A stretch of DNA of 6,313 nucleotides from the NCBI RefSeq assembly GCF_050436765.1, contig NZ_JBNQGD010000198.1, positions 1 to 6,313 on the forward strand. The letters are read 5' to 3'. A model generated the notes under the pieces. That model did not search any database. It worked only from the letters and a program-made list of their open reading frames with translations, and had not been told where the DNA came from. This DNA is from Arachidicoccus sp050436765 (lineage in GTDB: Bacteria > Bacteroidota > Bacteroidia > Chitinophagales > Chitinophagaceae). Position 1 is the stretch's first letter, and each line of letters begins with the position of its first letter. This document shows, one piece after another, positions 1 through 6,298 of this stretch. Both the position numbers and the translations under genes were made by a program.

Positions 1-319
1 ACATTCTGTCACTTTCCAACCAAAAAGCAGTTTCAATATTTTCAGCCGGGAGCGAACAATAATAATTAGTTAAATCATTGGTTGTGTAAGCATTATTCTC
101 GCCACCTGCCATTTGTAATGGCTCATCATAGTCTTCAATATTGATGCTTCCACCAAACATCAAATGCTCAAACAAATGAGCAAAACCAGTTTTCTCGGGG
201 TTCTCATCTCTGGCCCCTACATCGTACATTATGTTCATTACCGCCATGGGTGTTGTATCATCTTCGTGCACCAAAACACGTAACCCATTATCTAAAACAA
301 ACCTTGAATAATTAATCAT
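1..319 (-). CDS. M16 family zinc metallopeptidase (insulinase/pitrilysin-like), N-terminal part
   Basis: Reading the minus strand from the ATG at 319 gives 106 open codons that run off the left edge, so the 3' part is missing. M16 enzymes are zinc endopeptidases that degrade peptides or process proteins. The family signature HxxEH is seen as HLFEH at residues 48-52: H48 and H52 are the expected zinc ligands and E51 the catalytic base. The third ligand, a glutamate roughly 75 residues further on, lies outside the window. The flanking wording is also typical: LDNGLRVLVHED near residues 9-20, a VGARDE block at 34-39, and GGENNAYT at 72-79. No signal peptide is visible; the protein goes straight into the peptidase fold, as in the roughly 400-residue M16B proteins that bacteria often encode as a pair. 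A paired partner would lie further left and cannot be seen. The gene diverges from mqnC. Family assignment is firm; substrate and location are unknown. Confidence 0.9.
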   Translation of the reverse strand, partial: MINYSRFVLDNGLRVLVHEDDTTPMAVMNIMYDVGARDENPEKTGFAHLFEHLMFGGSINIEDYDEPLQMAGGENNAYTTNDLTNYYCSLPAENIETAFWLESDRM

Positions 320-343
320 AGTCTAAATTCTGTAAAAAGTGCG

Positions 344-351
344 TAAAGGTA
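344..351 (-). promoter_or_regulatory. Possible -7 element for the M16 peptidase gene
   Basis: On the minus strand this reads TACCTTTA, matching seven of the eight positions of the Bacteroidota -7 consensus TAnnTTTG. It is followed by CGCACTTTTT, similar to the CnCTTTTG-like extension often seen after such elements. It lies 24 bases upstream of the peptidase ATG, a plausible distance. No convincing TTTG-type -33 element is visible, so this is a tentative call. Confidence 0.3.
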
Positions 352-406
352 AGCATTAAACACGCATCTTATTTATCGTGTAATAAAAAATGTCCTATTT
401 AGTGTT

Positions 407-442
407 TCCTAGGATGGGTGGCTGAAGAGTAGCTGCTTAGGA
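407..442. other. Imperfect hairpin in the divergent intergenic region
   Basis: The arms TCCTAGG (407-413) and CTTAGGA (436-442) can form seven pairs, one of them G-U. A smaller stem is possible inside: 420-423 with 431-434 around a 7-base loop. There is no U-tract on either side, so it is not an obvious terminator. It lies upstream of both candidate promoters, where an operator or chance folding are equally possible. The rest of 320-530 shows nothing I recognise. Confidence 0.2.
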
Positions 443-530
443 TACTGATTACCTATTGGATACGATAGCAGGTGCTAAAATTTATGCGTCAGCCCTGTCC
501 CTTTCGTCGTGTTTCAACATTTCTCTCGCA

Positions 531-546
531 TAAATTTGTACCTTTG
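531..546 (+). promoter_or_regulatory. Bacteroidota-type promoter of mqnC with two tandem TAnnTTTG elements
   Basis: TAAATTTG (531-538) and TACCTTTG (539-546) stand back to back, and each is a perfect match to the TAnnTTTG -7 consensus used by the Bacteroidota primary sigma factor. The mqnC ATG is at 567, so transcription would start only about 15-25 bases before it, leaving a very short A/T-rich leader with no Shine-Dalgarno sequence. The upstream -33 element is weak: TTTC at 512-515 is the nearest candidate, and its spacing fits neither copy well. Which copy is used cannot be told from sequence. Confidence 0.6.
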
Positions 547-566
547 CCCTCAATAAATATTTTCGA

Positions 567-1691
567 ATGAACCTTTCTGAATTATATAAAAAAGCATTGG
601 ATTTTGGTTTTCTTTCAGTAGAAGAAGGCGTATATCTATACCACCATGCTGCTTTGACTGATCTGATGTTGATTGCAGATGAGCTACGAAAAAAACAAGT
701 TCCCCATGGAAAAGTAACTTGGCAGATAGACCGAAATGTCAATACGACCAATGTCTGTGTGGCTAACTGTAAGTTTTGTAATTTCTTTCGCATACCTGGC
801 CACAAAGACGCCTATATCACAGATATGGCTACTTATCGCAAGAAGATTAAGGAAACTTTACAACTTGGTGGTGATCAGTTGTTATTACAAGGGGGCCATC
901 ACCCTGATCTGGGATTGCAGTTTTATACGGATACTTTCAGTTCAATAAAAAAAGAATTTCCGACTATTAAATTGCACACCTTAGGTCCTCCGGAAGTTGC
1001 GCATATCTGTAAGCTCGAAAAGATGAGTCATTACGAGGTATTAAAAGCATTGAAGAAAGCTGGGATGGACTCATTGCCAGGTGCCGGAGCGGAGATATTG
1101 GTGGATAGGGTTCGTCGATTAATTAGTAAAGGAAAGTGCGGTTCTGAGGAATGGTTAAATATTATGAAACAGGCGCATCAACTAAATATTACGACGAGTG
1201 CCACGATGATGTTTGGTCATGTCGAAACGATTGAAGAACGTTTCCTACATTTAGTAAAGATTCGTGAAGTGCAGGCGTTAAAACCTGCCGATGCTAAGGG
1301 CTTCCTTGCCTTCATTCCTTGGACATTTCAAGATGTCGATACACTTTTGACTCGCATCCGTGGCGTACATAACCTTACTACTTCGGATGAATACATTCGT
1401 ATGATTGCATTGAGCAGGATTATGTTACCCAATGTGAAAAACATTCAGGCCAGTTGGCTTACTGTAGGAAAGCAAACGGCGCAAATTTGTTTGCATGCAG
1501 GTGCGAACGATTTTGGCAGCATTATGATTGAAGAAAACGTTGTGAGTGCCGCTGGAGCACCGCACCGCTTCACTTATAAAACCATGCAAGATGCTATTCA
1601 GGAAGCAGGTTTTGAACCACAATTACGCAACCAACAATATGAATGGCGTGAAATTCCCGAAACGATTAAAGAACAAGTCATCGATTACTAA
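567..1691 (+). CDS. mqnC: Cyclic dehypoxanthinyl futalosine synthase (radical SAM), menaquinone biosynthesis
   Basis: MqnC converts dehypoxanthine futalosine to its cyclic form in the futalosine pathway to menaquinone, a cytoplasmic radical SAM reaction. The 374-residue product is full length for the family. The radical SAM cluster motif CxxxCxxC is present as C64, C68 and C71, directly after the DRNxNTTNVC block (residues 55-64) that separates MqnC from its relatives MqnE and CofH/CofG. Further family blocks follow: LLLQGGHHP, SLPGAGAEIL, TTSATMMFGH, GFLAFIPWTFQ and a C-terminal stretch with HAGANDFGSIMIEENVVSAAG. The ATG at 567 is chosen because the family N-terminus starts here and a promoter motif ends 20 bases upstream. 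It is transcribed alone, divergent from the peptidase and convergent with transketolase; other mqn genes are not in the window. MqnE is the main alternative, but the DRN motif and overall wording argue against it. Confidence 0.95.
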   Translation: MNLSELYKKALDFGFLSVEEGVYLYHHAALTDLMLIADELRKKQVPHGKVTWQIDRNVNTTNVCVANCKFCNFFRIPGHKDAYITDMATYRKKIKETLQLGGDQLLLQGGHHPDLGLQFYTDTFSSIKKEFPTIKLHTLGPPEVAHICKLEKMSHYEVLKALKKAGMDSLPGAGAEILVDRVRRLISKGKCGSEEWLNIMKQAHQLNITTSATMMFGHVETIEERFLHLVKIREVQALKPADAKGFLAFIPWTFQDVDTLLTRIRGVHNLTTSDEYIRMIALSRIMLPNVKNIQASWLTVGKQTAQICLHAGANDFGSIMIEENVVSAAGAPHRFTYKTMQDAIQEAGFEPQLRNQQYEWREIPETIKEQVIDY

Positions 1692-1859
1692 AATAAAGCG
1701 AAAATATAATCGGAGCGAATTTGTTTGGAATTTTGAAATACGATGGGAAAGAATGACGTACATAGTATTTAAGAACTAATCCAATAACTATAAGGGACTA
1801 TAGATCAACCCAAATTATAATGGCTTAAACAGAATTCAAGCTCCTTTAAATTTTATTAC

Positions 1860-1896
1860 AAGAAGCCCTAAAGAAATAAAAATCTTAGGGCTTCTT
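1860..1896. terminator. Hairpin between convergent mqnC and tkt, probable terminator
   Basis: The arms AAGAAGCCCTAA (1860-1871) and TTAGGGCTTCTT (1885-1896) pair perfectly over 12 bases around a 13-base A-rich loop. The hairpin begins 7 bases past the transketolase stop codon on the minus strand, the usual place for its terminator. It could also stop readthrough from mqnC, whose stop is about 170 bases away on the plus strand. Neither side has a clean U-run: the plus strand continues ACATATTTTAC and the minus strand GTAATAAAATTT, so termination efficiency is uncertain. The rest of 1692-1859 shows no gene. Confidence 0.7.
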
Positions 1897-1903
1897 ACAT
1901 ATT

Positions 1904-3904
1904 TTACTTGAGCATCCTTTTAACTTTATTGATAATACTCTCAATGGAAAAACCATATTCTTTCATTACTTCTTTACCAGGTGCAGATTCTCCAAACTTA
2001 TCAATACCCAGCGTTGCACCATCATCCGTCGTATATTTTTGCCAACCTATCGGTGAGCCTGCTTCCACGGCCAAACGCTTTCTTATCTTTTTGGGAAGTA
2101 CTGATTCTTTATAAGAGGTAGATTGTTTTTCAAAGAGCTCCCAAGAGGGAAAGCTTACTATTCTTGCATTTATATGATGCTTTGCTAAAAGTTGCTTTTG
2201 AGCTTCTAATATTAGATGGACTTCACTACCGGTCGCCATTAAAATTATATCCGGATTATTAGAACAGTCTGATAAAATATAAGCCCCCTTTTCGAGATTT
2301 TTAGCGATACCCAGCTTTTTCTGATCCAAAATAGGGATAGCCTGTCGTGTAAGGATAATAGCAATAGGCCCACCTTGATGTTTTAATGTGTAAAGCCAAG
2401 CGACAACAGTTTCATTGGCATCGGCCGGACGAATAACCGTTAAATTGGGAACCGACCTTAAACCTATTAATTGTTCAACAGGCTGATGCGTTGTTCCATC
2501 CTCGCCCAAGCCTATACTGTCGTGCGTAAAGATATACACGGGCTTAATACCCATAATAGCAGCAAGCCTGATAGGCGGTCGCATATAATCCGAGAATATT
2601 AAAAATGTTCCTCCAAAAGGAATAAAACCTTTTGTTAGTGCAATGCCATTTAAGACGGCACCCATAGCATGTTCTCTTATGCCAAAATGAAAATTTCTTC
2701 CACTAAAATTTTGGCTCGTAAAAGAGGTGTCCTCATTTAAATTTGTATCTGTAGAGGGTGCCAAATCTGCCGATCCCCCCATCAATAAAGGAAGCTTGGT
2801 CGCTAAAATATTGAGTATTTTACCGGAAGCTTTTCTGGTTGCCATCCCTTTTTCGTCGGGAGAAAAAACAGGAACATCCTCATCCCAATTCTTAGGTAAT
2901 TTCCCTTCTTTAGACCATTCATACTCCTTTGCTTGCTCGGGATATCTCTTCTTATAGGACAAGAACATTTTATTCCATTCAGATTCTTTCTCCTTGCCTT
3001 CATTTTTTTTCTTTCCATAGAATTCCAACACTTCTTTATTTACGGAAAAATATTTTTGAGGATCGAATCCAAGATTTTCCTTAACCAGTTTCACTTCGTC
3101 TTCGCCCAAAGCAGCACCATGGGGAGCCGCCGTGTCGACCTTATTTGGACTACCAAATCCAATATGTGTTCTTACTTTTATTAATGAAGGACGTGCTTTC
3201 TCTTTTTGTGCATTTTTTATTGCCGTTGAAATTGCTCCAATGTCGTTTCCATCAGTAACAGACTGCACGTGCCATCCATACGCTTGAAATCGTTCAGTTA
3301 CGTCTTCACTAAAAGCTAGGGAAGTCTCTCCCTCAATAGTAATCTGGTTATCGTCATAAATATAAATCAAGTTTCCCAATCCGAGGTGTCCGGCCATGGA
3401 AGCCGCTTCAGCGGAGACTCCTTCCATTAAATCTCCATCGCTACATATAGCGTAAATATGATAATCAAAAAGATTAAAACCGGGTTTATTATAACGTTTG
3501 GCCAAATGTTTTTGAGCGATGGACATTCCCACGCCATTGGCAAATCCCTGCCCCAAAGGTCCTGTAGTAACCTCTATTCCAGGCAATAACCCGTATTCGG
3601 GATGACCTGCGGTTTTACTATGCAATTGTCTGAAGTTTTTAAGATCGTCGAGCGTCACGTCATAACCCGTTAGGTATAAATAAATGTATTGCAACAAACA
3701 GGCATGACCACAAGATAAAATAAACCGATCCCTATTTTCCCAGTTGGGGTTTTTAGGATTATAATTCATAAAACTATTCCATAAAACATGGCCCACCGGC
3801 GCCAGTCCCATCGGTGTGCCCGGGTGTCCGGAATCGGCTTTTTGTACAGCATCGGCTGCCAGTACCCTTACCGTGTCAATGCCTAATTTTTCTATTGTTT
3901 TCAT
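1904..3904 (-). CDS. tkt: Transketolase
   Basis: Transketolase moves two-carbon ketol units between sugar phosphates in the non-oxidative pentose phosphate pathway, using thiamine diphosphate and a divalent metal in the cytoplasm. The 666-residue protein has all three domains. Substrate and cofactor histidines sit at H27, H67, H101 and H262; GPLGQG is at 115-120; the metal-binding motif starts SDGDLMEG (D156) and ends at N186. In the pyrimidine domain E411 is the catalytic glutamate in GIREHAMG, followed by H461, D469, H473 and R520, the numbers expected for E. coli TktA. R357 and S378 match its phosphate-binding residues. A GTG at 3937 would add 11 residues (HLTNNKFKNK...) that look like leader sequence. 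I chose the ATG at 3904 because the family begins KxIxxLxxDxVRxLAADAV and the preceding bases are A-rich. GHACLLQY replaces the enterobacterial GHGS-type wording, nearer to the plant GHGCMLQY form; the histidine is kept. Convergent with mqnC and divergent from ndh. Confidence 0.97.
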   Translation of the reverse strand: MKTIEKLGIDTVRVLAADAVQKADSGHPGTPMGLAPVGHVLWNSFMNYNPKNPNWENRDRFILSCGHACLLQYIYLYLTGYDVTLDDLKNFRQLHSKTAGHPEYGLLPGIEVTTGPLGQGFANGVGMSIAQKHLAKRYNKPGFNLFDYHIYAICSDGDLMEGVSAEAASMAGHLGLGNLIYIYDDNQITIEGETSLAFSEDVTERFQAYGWHVQSVTDGNDIGAISTAIKNAQKEKARPSLIKVRTHIGFGSPNKVDTAAPHGAALGEDEVKLVKENLGFDPQKYFSVNKEVLEFYGKKKNEGKEKESEWNKMFLSYKKRYPEQAKEYEWSKEGKLPKNWDEDVPVFSPDEKGMATRKASGKILNILATKLPLLMGGSADLAPSTDTNLNEDTSFTSQNFSGRNFHFGIREHAMGAVLNGIALTKGFIPFGGTFLIFSDYMRPPIRLAAIMGIKPVYIFTHDSIGLGEDGTTHQPVEQLIGLRSVPNLTVIRPADANETVVAWLYTLKHQGGPIAIILTRQAIPILDQKKLGIAKNLEKGAYILSDCSNNPDIILMATGSEVHLILEAQKQLLAKHHINARIVSFPSWELFEKQSTSYKESVLPKKIRKRLAVEAGSPIGWQKYTTDDGATLGIDKFGESAPGKEVMKEYGFSIESIINKVKRMLK

Positions 3905-3936
3905 TTTGTTTTTAAATTTATTATTAGTTAAATGCA

Positions 3937-3945
3937 CAAAGTATA
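3937..3945 (-). promoter_or_regulatory. Weak candidate -7 element for tkt
   Basis: The minus strand reads TATACTTTG here, about 32 bases before the chosen ATG. It resembles TAnnTTTG, but with three or one bases between TA and TTTG instead of two. The alternative GTG codon of tkt overlaps its last base, so if this is the promoter, translation must start downstream at 3904. No -33 element is evident. Confidence 0.2.
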
Positions 3946-4086
3946 TGCCGTTAATTATATACGGTTATTGCTGGACGATAATTCTGCTTTGAAAAACATT
4001 ATCTCAAATTGGGTAAACTTTTCTCGAATTATTAAAACGAACCTTTCTAATTATCTACTAAAAGTGAAGACAATGTGAATATTGCC

Positions 4087-4116
4087 TTGTCAAAATGGAC
4101 ATAGCATATAAATTTT
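4087..4116 (+). promoter_or_regulatory. Candidate promoter of the ndh-MDR operon
   Basis: TTG at 4087-4089 and TAAATTTT at 4109-4116 are separated by 19 bases. This fits the Bacteroidota -33/-7 layout with seven of eight matches in the -7 box. Transcription would start near 4122-4125, about 75 bases before the ndh ATG. That would place the longer in-frame ATG at 4095 upstream of the transcript, supporting the shorter start. The region is very AT-rich, so a chance match is quite possible. Confidence 0.3.
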
Positions 4117-4199
4117 ATCGATTACCCCTGCTTGGTTTAAAAATTGAAGCATTTGATGGTGTTAACCACACTATTTACTTCAAGTTAATAAAATTCATC

Positions 4200-5498
4200 A
4201 TGAGAATAGTAATTATAGGCGGCGGATTTGCAGGTATTAAATTGGCAAAAAAATTAATGAAAAAAAATTATTGTGAAGTTATAATTGTCGATAAAAACAA
4301 TTACCATTTTTTCCCGCCCTTACTCTATCAGGTGTCTACTGCTTTTATTGAAACTTATAATATTGCTTATCCCTTCAGAAGAATGTTTCAAAGAAAAAAT
4401 AATGTGCAATATTTTATGGGGGCTTTGGAGCAAATATTATATAAAGAGAAAAAGATAATCACTTCAAATGGTGATTTAAATTATGATTATTTAGTTTTAT
4501 CAATGGGTGCAATTACCAACTATTACGCGATAGATCATATTGAGGACTATGCTATTCCCATGAAAAACATCAATGATGCCATACATTTAAGAAACCACCT
4601 GTTACTTTCCCTGGAAAAAGCCAGCCAAATCATTAATCTAAACGAGATAAAAAAATATACGACCATTGTAATCGCAGGCGGTGGCCCGACTGGTGTTGAA
4701 ATCGCAGGAATGCTTGCAGAAATGCGAAAGAAAATTATTCCTAAAGATTATTCTATTGAAATATGCAAAAACATAGAAATTTATATTGTGGATATGGAAG
4801 ATGCCTTGCTTAAATCAATGAGCAAAAAAGCGCAAAAAGAAGCTTTTAAGGTTCTTGAAGCAATGGGTATAAAAATAAAACTGAAAACTACTGTAAAGGG
4901 CTACGAGAATAATAAGGTCGTTTTTAAAGATGGGGAATCAATCGAAACAGTCAATTTAATTTGGGCAAGTGGTGTAAAATCTATTTTAATAAATGGCTTA
5001 CCAGATGCTTGTTATGCAAAAAGTAATCGCCTTATTGTGGACGAGTTTAATGAACTCAAGCAGGTTAAAGACGTATTTTGTATTGGAGACCAATGCCTAC
5101 AAGCGACTGACAAAAATTACCCAAACGGCCATCCACAATTGGCACAGGTCGCCATACAGCAAGGAAATAATCTTGCCGAAAATTTTATTAGACATTTAAA
5201 TGGCGAACCACCTAAACCCTTTCATTATAAAAATAAGGGCAGCATGGCTATAATTGCCAAATACAAAGCAGTAGTGGACTTACCTCACGGCTTTTTTAAA
5301 GGTGTATTCGCCTGGTTTATTTGGTTGTTTATTCATCTTATACCCATTGCTGGGTTTAGAAATAAAATAAAATTATTTTTCTCCTGGTCTTGGAGCTTTA
5401 TTACCAACGACCCACCGATTAGATTAATTATTAGACCTAGAAGAAAAGAAAAAAACAGCGAAGAAAAACATATTAATGAACAAATTTATCAGTTATGA
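4200..5498 (+). CDS. ndh: Type II NADH:quinone oxidoreductase (NDH-2)
   Basis: NDH-2 is a single-subunit, non-proton-pumping flavoprotein that passes electrons from NADH to the membrane quinone pool, probably menaquinone here. The 432-residue protein has an N-terminal FAD-binding Rossmann motif GGGFAG (residues 7-12) after a short strand. A second dinucleotide motif for NADH, AGGGPTGVEIAG, spans about 159-170. FCIGD follows, with the flavin-contacting D297. The quinone-site motif AQVAIQQG is at 315-322. A hydrophobic, Trp-rich segment at about 368-386 (VFAWFIWLFIHLIPIAGF) followed by a basic tail is the usual C-terminal membrane-anchoring region. An in-frame ATG at 4095 would add 35 residues that do not look like this family, whose members start a few residues before GGG, so I use 4200. 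The last four bases overlap the next gene (ATGA), which suggests one transcript. GC is visibly lower than in mqnC. Confidence 0.93.
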   Translation: MRIVIIGGGFAGIKLAKKLMKKNYCEVIIVDKNNYHFFPPLLYQVSTAFIETYNIAYPFRRMFQRKNNVQYFMGALEQILYKEKKIITSNGDLNYDYLVLSMGAITNYYAIDHIEDYAIPMKNINDAIHLRNHLLLSLEKASQIINLNEIKKYTTIVIAGGGPTGVEIAGMLAEMRKKIIPKDYSIEICKNIEIYIVDMEDALLKSMSKKAQKEAFKVLEAMGIKIKLKTTVKGYENNKVVFKDGESIETVNLIWASGVKSILINGLPDACYAKSNRLIVDEFNELKQVKDVFCIGDQCLQATDKNYPNGHPQLAQVAIQQGNNLAENFIRHLNGEPPKPFHYKNKGSMAIIAKYKAVVDLPHGFFKGVFAWFIWLFIHLIPIAGFRNKIKLFFSWSWSFITNDPPIRLIIRPRRKEKNSEEKHINEQIYQL

Positions 5499-6298
5499 AA
5501 GCAGTAAGAATCCATGAGTTTGGCGGCGAAGAAGTATTAAAATACGAGGACGCGCCTATTCCTGAGATACAGGATGATGATTTACTCGTCAAAGTATTTG
5601 CAACAAGTGTTAATCCCGTTGATTGGAAAATCAGGGAAGGACATGCAAAGAGTTTATTTCCTACCAAATTCCCCCTAACTCTTGGATGGGATTTAGCGGG
5701 AGAAGTTACAAGCATCGGAACGAATATTAAAAATTTCAAAGTAGGAGACTCTGTGTATGGAAGGCCCTCCCCTACTAGGAATGGGGCTTACGCGCAATAT
5801 GTAGCAGTGAAAGAAAATGAGATATGTTTAAAACCTGAAAACATCTCATTTATAGAGTCAGCTACAATTCCCTTGGTCGGACTCACTGCGTGGCAAGGGT
5901 TATTCGATCATGGCAAACTAACGCCGGGGCAACGCGTTCTCATACATGCTGCATCTGGAGGCGTAGGCACAATGGCGGTTCAATTAGCAAAATGGTTTAA
6001 TGCTTATGTAATCGGCACCACTTCAGAAAAAAATAAATCCTTCGTCAAGGACTTAGGCGCAGATGAAGTAATTGATTACAAAAATGGTCATTTTGATAAA
6101 TTAAGCGGAATCGATTTAGTGCTGGATCTAATAGGTGGCCAAACACAGCGACAGTCATTAAAAGTATTAAAAAAAGGCGGGAGGTTAATAACCACAGTGG
6201 CTACCGAAGACATGGATACTAGTGAGAAAGAAATTCATCTGGAAAATTATATGGCTCAATCTCTTGAGTTTGACAGCAAATTGAAAAAAAACCTCTGA
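5495..6298 (+). CDS. Zinc-free MDR-family NAD(P)H:quinone oxidoreductase-like protein, C-terminus lost to an apparent frameshift
   Basis: This belongs to the medium-chain dehydrogenase/reductase superfamily, in the quinone oxidoreductase (zeta-crystallin-like) branch. These enzymes reduce quinones, enones or aldehydes with NADPH; the actual substrate is unknown. Seen in sequence: a GroES-like N-terminal domain with SVNPVDWKIREG (residues 38-49) and LGWDLAGEV (63-71), then the Rossmann domain with the nucleotide loop AASGGVGTMAVQLAK starting at 152. Structural-zinc cysteines are absent, as expected for this branch. Relatives are usually 305-340 residues; this frame stops at 267, inside the C-terminal part of the catalytic domain. 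The stop follows an eight-A run (6284-6291), and one A fewer would restore a family-like continuation (LKKTSETLII) open to the window edge. It may therefore be a pseudogene, a sequencing error or a slippage site. The ATG overlaps the ndh stop by four bases, with no Shine-Dalgarno sequence, suggesting coupled translation. Confidence 0.85.
   Translation: MKAVRIHEFGGEEVLKYEDAPIPEIQDDDLLVKVFATSVNPVDWKIREGHAKSLFPTKFPLTLGWDLAGEVTSIGTNIKNFKVGDSVYGRPSPTRNGAYAQYVAVKENEICLKPENISFIESATIPLVGLTAWQGLFDHGKLTPGQRVLIHAASGGVGTMAVQLAKWFNAYVIGTTSEKNKSFVKDLGADEVIDYKNGHFDKLSGIDLVLDLIGGQTQRQSLKVLKKGGRLITTVATEDMDTSEKEIHLENYMAQSLEFDSKLKKNL
6284..6291 (+). other. Run of eight A at the apparent frameshift in the MDR gene
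   Basis: After TTG at 6281 come eight A residues, then CCTCTGAAACG. In the gene's frame this reads L-K-K-N-L-stop. With seven A it reads L-K-K-T-S-E-T-L-I-I and stays open to the window end. With nine A it reads LKKKPLKR and then stops. Only the one-base-shorter version both stays open and resembles the family's LKKxSExI helix. Confidence 0.6.

Noticed and set aside
411..475. Sequence with a faint tRNA-Leu/Ser look (GGGTGGCTGAAG... CTTAGGA ... GGATACGATAG)
   Set aside because: The bases flanking the CTTAGGA loop do not form an anticodon stem, there is no GTTCGA-type T-loop and no acceptor stem, so it is not a tRNA gene.
482..805. 107-codon open frame on the minus strand over the start of mqnC
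   Set aside because: It lies antisense to a well-recognised gene and its promoter, and the protein resembles no family I know; it is a shadow frame.
1546..1779. 77-codon open frame overlapping the mqnC end
   Set aside because: Most of it is mqnC read in another frame; the tail past 1691 is Lys/Asn-rich with no recognisable domain.
1788..1803. CTATA-AGGGAC-TATAG inverted repeat
   Set aside because: Only five A/T-rich pairs with no U-run; expected by chance in AT-rich DNA.
2803..3184. Open frames of 71-83 codons on both strands inside tkt
   Set aside because: They fall wholly within transketolase coding sequence, are low-complexity and have no family resemblance.
3948..3964. Quasi-palindrome CCGTTAATTATATACGG in the tkt-ndh intergenic region
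   Set aside because: Only the outer four bases pair before mismatches; too weak to call an operator without conservation.
4039..4048. GAACCTTTCT also occurs at 569-578 at the start of mqnC
   Set aside because: A single 10-base match, one copy inside coding sequence; no further shared sequence beyond a few A/T bases.
4095..4199. 35-residue N-terminal extension of ndh from the ATG at 4095
   Set aside because: NDH-2 proteins start just before the GGGFAG motif; the extension lacks signal-peptide or domain character and overlaps the candidate promoter.
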